Shown here: piece after piece, positions 22,601-33,296 of the stretch | Layout: every line of letters begins with the position of its first letter | How positions within the stretch are numbered: the stretch's first letter is position 1 | From: Valencia hispanica | Lineage: Eukaryota > Chordata > Actinopteri > Cyprinodontiformes > Valenciidae | NCBI GenBank assembly: GCA_963556495.2 | Contig: OY747715.1 | Location: forward strand, 17,046,239 to 17,110,238 | DNA: 64,000 bases | Direction: 5' to 3' | Notes under the pieces: generated by a model | What the model was told of the DNA's origin: nothing | Database searches by the model: none | Seen by the model: the letters and a program-made list of their open reading frames with translations, nothing else | Program-made: the position numbers and the translations under genes

Positions 22601-24088
22601 TCAAATAGATTGATCACTCCTCTGTACTTCTCCTTCAGGCTCCATGTGAGGGAGTAACAGATATTGACCTTGCATATTATCACCAACAGCTTTTTCAATA
22701 CACTTTGTGAGCAATGAACGTATACAAGGAATACAGCAACATCCACATAACACCATAGTTGACACAAATACTGCTAAAGAAACCATTATAGACATTGCCA
22801 GAGTCTTCCATTTACCAAACATATTATTTAACAAATCGTCCCTCTTTCTAACATGATTATTCAAAGTGAGAAGAGTCTGGTCTCCTGTGGGATCATAAGT
22901 AAATATTGCTATTGGCATAATTAATGTAACAGGTGCACACAATCCTGTCCAATTACTAGGTAAAATGGAGCAGAGGATTTTTCCTCCACACCACCACCAG
23001 ATATCAGCACGAGCCTGAAAAGATTTAAGGAAAGTTTGGATTGAATTACAATATGTAATGTTGACTGAACCCACTAGTTTATTTCCAGGCTTACCATTTT
23101 TGAAACAAGTAAAATTATTTGGAGCTACATTACTATCAAAGAAGGGTGGGGTAGCTCTGTTATCAGCTATAGGGAATAATTTTTCCCAGTTACTACAATC
23201 TTTTACTGGATTTTCACTAGATAGCAGGGAAACCAGACAAGTTGTGTTGAGCTCAAAAGGTGCAGGGACCACCTTGAGAACAGGTCGGGCTCCCATGCAC
23301 ACAACACAGTCCTGTCTCGCTTCTTGTCCTGCATGTTCTACCATAAGCAACCAATTATTAGTGGAGCCTCCCACTCCTGTCATCATTTCAAAGTAATCGT
23401 CCACAGATGGTTCTTCTTTAATTATACTACCTCTTGCTGCTGAGGCCTGATTTTGACTTACTGAGGTGGAAACATTAAGAGAGTCTTGACATATTGTAAT
23501 AGGAAATTGAACATCTTTTCCCCCTTTATAAACCCAAATTATAAAGAGAGTACAACCTTCCCCCTTCTGGAGATATTTTAAGGGGAGGAGATCACTCTTA
23601 GTTAAATTAACCGTAAGAAGTAATTTATCTGCAGTCTTATCCAATTTAACCAAGGGACGCATGCGTTTTGCAAAAGCGGTAGTGGTATACCTTCTCCAGT
23701 CATATCCTAAAGGATCAGCAATTAAAGTGGACCAACTAGTATCTTTTTGATCATTTGTTATGTACCACAAGGGGTAGGTTTTATATTTACTTGCTTGTTG
23801 TCCCTTATAAACCAATGTATTTAAAGGAATAGTAATCACTGCAGATCGTACTTTTGGTATACAAAATTGAGAAAATCCATGATGTGCCTCGGAAGTGCCG
23901 CACCGTGAAGAGGGAGATGGTTTAGCCATTAAGTTTCTTCTCTGTCTAATTGAGTGAACTCCAACCTGCGTTTGATTTGTAGAACTATTATAGGGCCATT
24001 CACCACAACAGTAAAAGATAATATTGACCAATAACACCATGCAAAAACCTGTGGCGCACAGCACCTTCTTATTTCCCCAAAGATGCAT
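22601..24088 (-). pseudogene. env: Retroviral envelope ORF lacking the TM ectodomain
   Basis: An open frame of 495 codons with ATG at 24086-24088. Residues about 8-28 form a hydrophobic signal segment. The surface part has many N-glycosylation sites and a CVVC motif (261-264), the CXXC typical of gamma-type SU. A basic RKRD (414-417) sits where SU/TM cleavage would be expected. Only a few residues later (from about 423) comes the juxtamembrane and membrane-spanning segment (about 429-450, with CGCCCIPC) and a cytoplasmic tail. The fusion peptide, heptad repeats and CX6CC motif of a normal TM are absent, about 150 residues, with the frame kept. Gamma-type Env is usually 600-650 residues. As it stands it could reach the surface and perhaps bind a receptor but should not fuse membranes. 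Its neighbour is the 3' LTR, 21 bases downstream. Confidence 0.85.
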
Positions 24089-25018
24089 ATTTCTGTCTGT
24101 GGTGTGATCCTATGTTTATTTTATCCAAAAAAGAAGGGTGTCTGTTTTTCTTTATCTTCACCTTTAAGCAATATTTTTTTTTTTTTTTTACCTAATTCTC
24201 AATATTCTTTTAGTACAAAGCAAACTCTAACAATTGTCACCAACCCCAAAAACAAACTACAAAAACCACATCATAATGAAAAAAAAAGAATAAGTAAAAC
24301 AAAAATTAGTAGTCAGTCAACCTGATTATAATTTAAACACCCCTTAAAATGTTTTAGCTTATTAATAAAAAGTTTTATAAAACCGTAAAAACTGAATATT
24401 AAGAAAAAATCCTACAAATTAACTACTTAAAAATTCTTTGACACCCTCTTAGGCAGTGTCTAACAATCTGCACCTGTAAATAAAAATTGGTTAAACAACC
24501 TGTAAAATACAAGAAAAATGATTAATAAGTGTTCAGTCTTTATTATTTTGTTCTCTAGTCTTCGCTCTTGTTTATTTCTCTGGCAGCAGGCGGCTACCAG
24601 AGTGATGAAATGATTCAGTACAGTGGACTCTTTATTTTTCCCAATGTTACTGTCTTTTATGCAGATCGCCCTCACTGAAATGACAGTTACTTCATTAACT
24701 GAACATTTCCCCCAGTAAACACAAATGCACAGACAGGCCCCGCCTCCAATAGCTTCCCCCACCGATTGTGAGGTGGTTAAAACCTGCTGTGAAATGTGTT
24801 AGATTTCTTGCGATCTTTTCTCTTTGGTATAATCCCTCTTCGAGAAAAGCAAGTCCAAATTGCTTATCTCGCCCAATTTTGGCACATATAGATTACACTG
24901 GATGATTACAGCAACCCCAACCAATCTTCTGGGTGGGCCAGGCCCCGCCTCCTGGCTTCGGCAGTCGACAGCGCCTAGTCAGAACCGTCACCACCCACTG
25001 CAAAGAGATTCCCCCAGG
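24089..25018 (-). other. Non-coding gap between pol and env
   Basis: In most gamma-type viruses env starts within the end of pol; here there are 930 bases between them. The stretch is AT-rich at 24107-24460. A 100-codon frame (24460-24762) has no known domain and ends near acceptor-like 'tttatttacaggtgcagatt' (sense), which might serve env splicing. Its origin is unclear: relic of viral sequence or captured DNA. Confidence 0.4.
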
Positions 25019-27406
25019 TCAGCAGAGAGCTGCTGCAGCGTGAGGGACAGGAGGGGGGTCGGGGGCAGGAGCACACTGGGACCAGTGAAACCAAGTAGAA
25101 CCTTTTCCCCGCAGCTGGACAGCATGGGTTGTACGAGCAGCAACCTGGAACGGGCCAGACCACCTGGGCTCCTGCCACTTTCTCTTACACACCCTCAGCC
25201 AAACGCGCCCAGCCTCGGAAGGAGACACCGCAGGTCCCTGCACGTCACGGGGAGCCGGAAGGAAGGAGGAGACCAGGCCCTTCAGCTGCTGATGATCACT
25301 GCGAGGGTCCGGGTCAGGGTGCGGTGAAACCTGTGGTTCTCTGCCAGCCCACGGACCAGGAAAAATTCTGCCAGTTAACATCTCATAAGGAGTGAGACCT
25401 TTTGTTCTACAGACAGATGATCTCATGGCCATCAAAGCAATTGGGAGCGCATTTAACCAATTAAGTCCCGTCTGAGCTGAAATCTTCGCCAGCTTTAACT
25501 TTAAAGTTGAATTAGAACGCTCGATGACGCCCTGGGATTGCGGATGGTAAACAGTGCCGAACTTGTGGGTTATTCCCATCTGTTCCTCAACCTGTCGGAG
25601 ATGTTTATTTTTAAAATGTGTGCCATTGTCAGACCTGACCCTAGTCGGAAAGCCATGGCACGGAATCCAGTGGTTAATCAAAGATTTCACCACTGTCTGA
25701 GCATCCTCCCGTCTAGCAGGAAAAGCTGGAACCCACGAGGTCAGTGGATCAATCATCACTAACAGGTAACGGAAACCTCTAACAGGGGTCACCATATCTG
25801 TATAATCGATAACGACCTCCTCGCCAGGCCTGCACAAGTCCTGGAAGGCGCCCATTTCTGGCTTGATAGTAGGCTTAGGATTAAATTGACCACACACCAC
25901 ACATTCACTCAAAAAACCTTTAATTAAATGTGGCAGGAAGGGATGCCACCAAAAACAAAGATTACGTTTCATCTGAGTGTATGACACATGTGCCGCACCA
26001 TGAGCCTCCTGAAAAAGGGTGGGTTTTAACGCGGCAGGTAAAACCAAACGGCCATCAGGCCCACGCCAAAAGCCATCAGAAAAAATCACACCTCTATCCT
26101 TCCACACAGTTATCTCCTGCGACGCAGCAGCCTGCTGTGCCAACTTTACTTCCTCAGCAAAACTGTCTGACATTTCCTGTGCGTACGTGACAATCAGCTG
26201 CGTGTGGACATGTGACAGGTAACCCGCGGCTCCTTTTGCCGCCAAATCTGCCGCACTATTTCCCCACGCGTCAACAGTGTCAGCCTTGCTGTGACCCTTA
26301 CACTTAAGAACAGCGAGGTTAGCTGGTAACTGTACAACATCCAAAAGCTCCATAATATCTGCATGATGCTGTATAGGCTTACCAGTAGCAGTAACAAAAC
26401 CTGCTCTTTTCCACTGTGGTAATTCATAATGTATAACAGAAAACCCGTAGTTCGAATCAGTGTAAATCGTGACGTCTTTATCTCTGCCCCATTTGCATGC
26501 TTCAATAAGAGCCCTTATCTCTGCACGCTGTGCGCTCTGCTTGCCGTCCAGCTTCCCTGAAACGACAGTCTGTAGTGAATCCCCATTTTGCTCAACAACT
26601 GCAAAACCTGATCTCAACTGCCCCTGTGCATCTCTAAAACAACAACCATCTGTATAGAGCACAAAACCTGTAGGTAAGGGATCAGACCGTAAATCAGGAC
26701 GTATTTTTTGAGCAACAGAATTCAGCCTGACACAGTCATGCTGCTCCCCAGAGGTGATGATTTGGTCAGCCATGTTTATTCCTTCATGCGTAAAAATAAT
26801 GTTTGGTGCCTCCAAAACTCTTCTACTCCGGTGCTGACGCAAAGTAGAAAGAGTAAACGTCTCAGAATTAACCAATGCCATGACTCCATGAGATGTCAAA
26901 ATATTAAGTGGATAACCCCTGACAATGTGTGATGTTTTTTCCACTAGATGTGCAATCCCTGCTGCATGTCTCGTGCAAGGCGGCTGTCTCATTTCAATAG
27001 CTTGCAGCTTTATGCTAAGATACATAAGAATGTGTCTCTGACCACCTTTTTTCTGAAACAAAATCCCATTAACCACCCCATCTGTTTCTGATGTGTTAAG
27101 AAAAAATGGACATGTATAGTCAGGAGTGGCTAAATCAGCTGCTTGTGCTAGAGCCTGTTTTAACTTAATAAACGCCACCTCAGCTGGTATGTCCCATTCT
27201 AATTTAGCATGCATATTTTTCATACCATGAGCATTTACAAGAGCCCTGAGTGGTGTGGTAAGGTTTGTGTAATTAGGCACATAATGTCTGGAAAAATTTG
27301 TCAGTCCCAGAAATGACAGCATTGATTTAACAGTGAGAGGCTTAGAATGAGCCAAAATAGCATTCTTGTGGGTGTCAGTCAGTCCAGCACCTTGAGCGGT
27401 CACCCT
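25019..27406 (-). pseudogene. pol: Retroviral pol, second part: RT end, RNase H, integrase
   Basis: In the same frame as the upstream pol piece but beyond a TGA at 27407-27409. Residues are counted from 27403. The RT connection region comes first, then RNase H with acidic residues D252 (LYTDGCC), E295 and D316 (YTDSN). Integrase follows: zinc-binding H468, H472, C501, C504; catalytic D533, D592 (SDNGTHF) and E628 (GVIERSN), with exactly 35 residues between the last two. The C-terminal domain is Trp/Arg-rich and ends in a proline-rich tail. RNase H removes RNA from hybrids and integrase joins viral DNA to the host. All key residues are present. The piece is dead only because of the upstream stop. 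Confidence 0.93.
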
Positions 27407-29098
27407 TCACCCCAGGAACTGGACTTCCTGCCTGACCAACTGAAGCTTATCGCGGGAGACTTTGAATCCCTCTTTTCCCAAATGTTGCAACACAACTAGA
27501 GTAGCTTCTATGCACGTTTCAACAGTAGGGGATGCTAAAAGTAAATCGTCCACATATTGGGTCAGTACACAGCCTGGAGGGAGCTGTACAGTGCTTAATG
27601 ACTGCTTCAACACCTGATTAAAAATACCTGGAGATAAAGCAAAGCCCTGCGGAAGCCTACTATAACGTAGCTTCCTGCCCCTGAATGTAAATGAAAAAAT
27701 ATCCCTGACAGAAGGATGGAGCGGTAAACAGAAAAATGCATTAGCCAAATCTATGCAGCTAAACCATTTTAAATCAGGGGTCAGGGATGCCAGAGCTGTA
27801 TACGGATTCGGTGTAGAAATGGGAGGGGTTCTAAGGGCCTCATTGACAGCACACAAATCATGTGCCATTCTGTATTTACCAGTACCTTGTTTTTCCACAG
27901 GAAGAATAGGGGTGTTATATGAAGAGTTTGATGGTTCTAAAACTCCAACTTCAAGTAAGCCTGCAATAGTGTCTGCAATACCTTCCTCGGCCTGAGGTTT
28001 ATGTGGATACTGCGGACGCCAGATTGGATCAGAATGTTTCATCTCAAATGTGATGGGTGTGGTTTGCACTAGACCGACATCAGTGGGACCATCTGACCAC
28101 AAAGAGTCAGGCACGACCTTTAAGGCCTCCACTGCATCAGGATGATCTGTTTTTTCTCTGCCATGATTTCTAGAAAGCTGCAAATGTTCCAGAATGGTAG
28201 TATCTGAGAGCTGCGTGTCTATTTTGTACATCTGAGTAGAAGGAGAAAAAGAGAATGAAGGTATCTGGGTAGGAACCCAATCCTTTAATTCAACTCCCCT
28301 TTTAACCATTCCCCCCAAATCTTTAGCTTGATGTTTCGGATGCAACAAAAGCGATATGTGTGGAAGCGCTTCAGCTTCCATCATATACCATTTATGCTGC
28401 TCTGAAGTCAGATCAGCAAACAGTGCAACACCCTCCTTCCCCACAAAGCATGGATCCGAAGCCACAGACCAACTTTGGCCTACAAGTTCTGTTTCAAATT
28501 GTTCCTGATATAAAGTAGGATCGCCCCTCTCATAGAGGAAGGTAACATGGAAAGGATCAGGCGGTGGAACAAAAGGCTGGAGTTCAAGCAGCCAAGGCTT
28601 CCAGCATCTCAGAAATTCAGCCGCAGAAGATTCATGTGCAGACATCGTAGTCAATCTGGCCCAGAAAATATCAGCCACTTGTGAAGTGTCATCCTTCAGC
28701 AAAAATTGACCACTCATGGTTTCACAGCAATGCGTATGTCCATTCGGAAAAGTCACCATAAGTCCATCAGGGGTACATAGGATAGTAGCACCAAGTTTGA
28801 TAAGCAGATCTCTGCCTAACAAGTTGACAGGCGTGGTTTGAGCAATGACAAAAGGATGTGATAGTCTTTGATCTCCCACTGAAACAGGCAATGGTTGAGT
28901 GAAAGGGAGAATCATTGGAGCCCCAGAGATTCCCATTACAGACACTGTGTTCCCAGAAAAATTGACGTCTGGTAAAACTCTGTCCAACGTGCTGAAAGTA
29001 GCACCAGTGTCCACAAGGAATGGCAATGAATGTCCATGTACGTCTATTGTGAGCATCGGATCCCCCTTAGTCCTGCTCACTAAGGTACTCTGTGGGCA
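27407..29098 (-). pseudogene. pol: Retroviral pol, first part: protease, extra segment, RT
   Basis: The frame runs from just after tandem stops (29099-29104) to a TGA at 27407-27409; residues are counted from 29080. Protease: LVDTGA (D24) and NLLGRD. Residues about 120-322 are an extra segment not found between PR and RT in standard gammaretroviruses. It holds HVTF (H178) and HISL (H241). RT starts near 323: TPILPVEKQ, motif A CIDLANAF (D444), LPQGFALSP and motif C YVDD (509-512). These are the aspartyl protease that processes Gag-Pol and the polymerase that copies the genome. Catalytic residues are intact, but the TGA cuts off RNase H and integrase. Confidence 0.93.
28114..28720 (-). other. 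Segment between protease and RT with paired H-x-S/T motifs
   Basis: About 200 residues of pol. Two motifs, H-V-T-F (codon 28547-28549) and H-I-S-L (codon 28358-28360), lie 63 residues apart. Between them are a likely helix (YQEQFETEL) and strands (VALFADL). Paired H-x-[ST]-x strands are the signature of 2H phosphoesterases. The usual spacing is nearer 75-90, so the match is suggestive only. dUTPase motifs are not seen. Confidence 0.35.
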
Positions 29099-29194
29099 TT
29101 ATCAATACTGAGGCCCACTCTGTCCTCCTGGGTAGGAGGGAGGAGCCATATGCTGATTCGGGGCCACATGTGGAGGTGGCTGACTTCGCACTTC
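29099..29194 (-). pseudogene. gag: gag C-terminal remnant and tandem stop codons
   Basis: About 30 codons in the pol frame, rich in Pro and Gln (PPPHVAPNQHMAPP), end in TGA (29102-29104) then TAA (29099-29101). Pol continues in the same frame, the arrangement of viruses that reach pol by stop-codon readthrough, though two stops in a row are unusual. No matrix, capsid or zinc-knuckle sequence lies upstream. Confidence 0.5.
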
Positions 29195-29498
29195 GGTCGG
29201 CCCTCAACCAAAAGAACAACACGTCAACATTAAATGGAGAACGTTTAAATCGATCAATACCTATTAATTTGGTGTTAGCGCTTTTCCAGATTGATACAAA
29301 ACCACCCGGGTGTTGATTAGCAAGGATCAATCCAGTCGCTCTCCGATTCTCTGTTGAACTCAAAGAAAAAACACAAAATTACTATAATGCCACAAACACA
29401 TGTATCAATCAGTTATGCCACACTCATTACTCACACTCAATCTCTCTCAGCCCTGAGAAAACCCAAAACCAAATTAATGCCCCTATTCTCCACCATTT
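29195..29498 (-). other. Retroviral leader
   Basis: About 300 bases follow the 5' LTR. The primer-binding site candidate is at its start. A frame at 29067-29363 overlaps it but shows no gag domain. This is where roughly 1.5 kb of gag would be expected. Confidence 0.6.
29477..29494 (-). promoter_or_regulatory. Candidate primer-binding site
   Basis: Sense TGGTGGAGAATAGGGGCA begins four bases inside the LTR edge and starts with the required TGG. I could not assign it to a particular tRNA. Confidence 0.5.
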
Positions 29499-30039
29499 TG
29501 TCGGCTTCGTAACCCATGTTATCGGCAACTCGCTTCTTACTCAGAAAGGTGGGGGCGCCGAACTCCAAAACCCCGGCGGGAACTTTTTCAAAATAAGACC
29601 CAGAACTGAGAGACAGAGAGTAAAATAACACACACACGACACTGGACGCACCTGCAGATGGGAGCCAGAAAAGATCTGACTCGCTTCTCTAAAAGGGTGT
29701 ACCATTTTTATTAAAGAAGAACAAAGAAAATATCACATGACTCCTCTCCCCTCCTCCTACATCTTAACAGGTCAAATATTTTCTCCAGGTCTCCTGACCT
29801 GGTTTTATAGCCGTACCATGAACTAGAGTTATAACCGATCCTCCCTGCTTTTAGTTCATATCTTTGCCCAAGAGTTTTATTACTTAAAACCTTACCCCCA
29901 TAAAATACTGGTAAACAGTCATGTTTTACTACCCTGAATAATATAACCAGGCCTATTTACCTCTAAACGCTTACTAAGATATATTTAAAACATATGTACT
30001 GCATAATAAAAAATAGCCCCAAAAAAGTAGAATACAACA
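29499..30039 (-). repeat. 5' LTR of the endogenous retrovirus
   Basis: 541 bases, TG...CA in sense. TATA motif at about 29801-29809 (U3); AATAAA at 29707-29712 (R). Transcription would run leftward into the provirus. One substitution and one indel separate it from the 3' LTR. Confidence 0.95.
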
Positions 30040-30166
30040 ATACTTATTTTCTTTATTTACTCAGGTTATCTTTGTCTGATATGGCAATTTATTTGATGTG
30101 TGACACAAAATAAAAAATTAAGAAACAAAATGTTTATGTGAACAAATTACTTTTTATAGCACTGTA

Positions 30167-31711
30167 GCTATAAAAAGGAGTTGTAATTATATTGACTTAA
30201 ATCTTAACAAGGCTTTTTTTTTTCACAGATATGTTCATGCATACCTACTGTTCATTTTCTGTGCATTGTTAGACCAGCGAATTGGTCTCTGTGCAATTAA
30301 GTGTGAGAGCTCTGTTATTTATAGCAGCCAAGAAAGTGTGACATGAAACAAAAGTCATACAGCATGAACAGTCTCGCCTTCAAATGCCTGGAATTCAATG
30401 TGAAACCCTTTGGTTAATCATTCTTAAAAAGAATTAACAGAAAACCTAATGAGAGGCTTACAAGAACACTGCTAATTTTTAATGCTGTTGACTTGGGAAT
30501 TACATTTACCAAGAAAAGCAATTTACCAAAACATTTAATAGTTGTACATATCTCATTATATTTTGGTGTGCCAAGCTTCAGACCATACTTTACAGTTCAG
30601 TTTTATATTTCTCTTCCCAAAAGCACCTGTAAGTTCAGAGCAAGGTAACAATTTGCAGCAGAGTTAGATGTGGTTTCAGTGGTCTTGTGAAAAACTTCAA
30701 CAGACTTAAAGTAGTTTTTCTTTTTTCAAGTTGAACTTGAAGAAGCAACTTGGGTTAAAATAAGTCTGGTCCTGTATACAAATGCACAAATTCGAGGTAA
30801 GACTAAAATACCTGTGGTCAAACTACACCATTGAATTTTGCAATAATATCTATGAATGGTGCACATGGAAAGCAGTACTGTACTACAGACATTCTTTTGT
30901 AAAGTTGAAGTAAAAAGAAAATATAAAAAAAAGTAAATATAATAAATTTCCAAGGTTTAAGCAAACATGGCAAAAATATTTTTTTTTTCAGGATAGATTC
31001 CTGTTTTCAGCTATCACTTTGACCTTTACCGCTGCTGCACCAGTTCTCAGACTCAACCTATCCCCCTTCTCTCTCTTCACCACATAACCTTTGAGAGCAA
31101 AATGACTTTATCTCAAGATGGGGACTTCATGAATACAAAACCTCAGTTGGGATATAAAAACATTCAAAATATGCCTTTCGCGTAGTTGCACGGCTGATTT
31201 AGACATTGCAAGCAAAGCATTGCTGATACAGTAAATGGGATAGAACACTTTTAATACTCTTACTTGGAAAAATAAAAACTTGTGCAACACAATTTCTTGC
31301 AGACAAATGGAAAGATGAGATTTAAGAAATTATAATGTGTTAGATGAACTAGAGAACCTTTAAACAAAACTAAGGTCAAAATACACCAGAAACTGCACAG
31401 GAACCATAGAACAAGGGACAGTAATTCAACTAAATACAGCAGAAAACCAAACATTAACTGATGGATGTAAATGAATGCAGGGCTTATAAATGGAAAGGAA
31501 GTTAATAACAATTGTCTTTGAAAAGAAAGCGAAATTTATGCTAAAAGTAGTAAGTTAGAACTCAATAGATCTAGAACAGCACACAATACTTGTGAATGAA
31601 AATGTGAATAAATAAATCACAAAGACCCATGGTATTAAAAGAAAACCAAAAACACACCACCAAAATAAATAAATAAATAAAGCAAACGGGTGCATATTGA
31701 GTTCACATATA
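30167..31711. other. Unassigned region
   Basis: AT-rich. Minus-strand frames at 30726, 31108 and 31260 have no recognised domain. Confidence 0.4.
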
Positions 31712-31816
31712 CCGTGCCTTGGAGAAGTATCCATGAGCTCTAAGCTTGTTAATTTATTGTCACATTGTTACCACAAAGCTCATTGTCTTTTATAGGGATT
31801 TTATGTGCTGGATAAA

Positions 31817-32165
31817 ACCCCTTCAAACCCCCAGACGGTCGTGGCAGATGGCCGCTCCTACTGAGCCTGGTTCTGTTGGAGGTTTCTTCCTGTTAAAGAG
31901 GAGTTTTTCCTCTCCACCATCGCTACATGCCTGCTCAGTATGAGGGATTGCTGAAGGATTGCTGTGGTTGGAAAGTCTGCATCAACGGGGCCCAACCTCA
32001 TGCCAATGACTGACGCAATCTGCTGGGATTCCTTAAATAGGAAACTTTTTAACTGATTGGAATATTTGCATAAATGTATTGAAATGACTTCTTGTTAAGT
32101 GCCTTAAGATGACATCTGTTGTGAATCGGCGCTATATAAATAAACTGAGTTGAATTGAATAAAAA
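31817..32165 (+). mobile_element. L2-type 3' tail repeat
   Basis: The segment 'cagacggtcgtggcagatgg' to 'cgctatataaataaactgag' plus a GAATT-type end is the same repeat as 21100-21469. It is inserted in the Tc1 relic. Confidence 0.7.
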
Positions 32166-32776
32166 TAAAGTTGAGCTTAATTGTGAAGGGGGAGTGAAAA
32201 TAGGGTGGTGTGCGTATGTATTCTGCCCCCTTATTTCAATACTCTTTGTAATCGTATTTCACTGCAATTAAATCTCACTATAATTAATAAGTATTTAAGA
32301 TGCATTCCTACTAGCTTTATACATCTGGAATGAAATGTTTGCCCAGATTTATTTATTTATTTGCAAAAAAGGTCATGCTCAGTCCGACAGGTCTAGAATT
32401 TAACAGTGCCATTCCAACATTACATTATAGCTCTGGATGTAGGTTTGGGGGCCTTGTCCTGCTGAAAAATAAACTTCCAACCCAGTCTTACATATTTCAC
32501 AGGCTTCTTTAACAAGTATTCTTCAAGCCTAATTTAGCACCATCTATCTTCTCATCAACAATAAATACATTAACTGTCGCTGCTAAAAAAGTATTCCCAC
32601 AGCATGATGCTGCCACTACCATGTTTCTGGTGAAGATACTGTGTTCAAAATGAGAGGGGCAGTCGTGTGTACAGATTTTTCTACCCTGTGTAGGTGGAGA
32701 ACTAGCCTTGACACCACCCTGATCCCTGAACAGATAATCCCCAAGTGATAGACAGATGGCAGCATCATGCTGTAGG

Positions 32777-33132
32777 TATCAAATCAAACTTTATTTATAA
32801 AGCACTTTTCATACAAAAAAAATGCAGCTCAAAGTGCTTTACAGATTAAAATGACCCCACATTCCCATCCCTTCCCCACAATTATAAAAACAAAATGACA
32901 GTTATTACCCCTTCCCAAACACACACAGGCACACACACACACACAAACACACTTACACACACAGACACCTTCCCAAAACGCGTAAGATCATTGGTAGACA
33001 CTAGGCTGAGCTCAGATGAGTCAGGTACGTAAGGAAAACGCCATCAGGAGAACAGTCTGCCCCGACAGCACCAGGTCCATGGCAGCATCCAGGGCACCGA
33101 CACAGGGCGCCTAGAGGAGGGAGGGTGGAGAC
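32777..33132 (-). mobile_element. L2 LINE 3' UTR, part interrupted by the P element
   Basis: The minus strand reads as the 3' UTR and tail of the L2 family at 45844-49155 ('ctgtaaagcactttgagctg', then TTTATAAATAAAGTTTGATTTG at the end). It continues beyond the P element at 35493-35570. A CA-rich run is at 32920-32962. No ORF portion is left. Confidence 0.75.
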
Positions 33133-33296
33133 CATAGACATTATATACGTAGACGCCTCATGGACTGACGCTGCCTTTGGGAACGGACGTAACAGCGAGG
33201 TCGCCATCTTGGATGGGTCCCCATTCGCTCCCAGTGCATTTATTTTTACTGAGGAAGATGTATACCCAACTGCAAAAACACGTTTTTTATGTTGTT

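Larger units (their letters stand above)
22020..30043 (-). mobile_element. Gamma-type endogenous retrovirus, gag-less
   Basis: A provirus of about 8.0 kb lies on the minus strand. The LTRs are 29499-30039 (5' LTR) and 22024-22579 (3' LTR), flanked by a 4-bp duplication atac (22020-22023 and 30040-30043). Four bases is the usual spacing for gammaretrovirus integrases. Order in sense: LTR, leader, a tiny gag end, protease, an extra segment, RT, RNase H, integrase, a long gap, env, polypurine tract, LTR. Gag is essentially absent, pol has one in-frame stop and env lacks the ectodomain of TM. The LTRs differ by one base plus a 15-base indel, so the insertion is recent. Confidence 0.93.
19245..30166 (-). 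mobile_element. Old Tc1/mariner-family relic, host of several insertions
   Basis: Segments of one element appear in order: 19245-19821 (starting near 'attcagccacattgtagggt', with 'tttgactgggccattccaca'), 21470-21594 ('gatgttgttctgtgttcttg'), 21761-22023 ('ggctctcactgtggttagtt') and 30040-30166 (ending 'tttttatagcactgta'). Between them lie an L2-type tail with a fold-back element, a SINE-like repeat and the retrovirus. No transposase frame remains. The collinearity is inferred from memory of related fish repeats. Confidence 0.55.

Noticed and set aside
23058..23396. 112-codon plus-strand frame over env
   Set aside because: Antisense of the env frame, no motif of its own.
24860..25327. 155-codon plus-strand frame at the end of pol
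   Set aside because: Overlaps the GC-rich integrase C-terminus in antisense; low-complexity Pro/Arg.
25129..26657. Plus-strand frames over retroviral pol
   Set aside because: Antisense shadows of integrase and RNase H.
28114..28720. dUTPase domain between protease and RT
   Set aside because: No dUTPase motifs visible; the H-x-S/T pairs fit another fold better.
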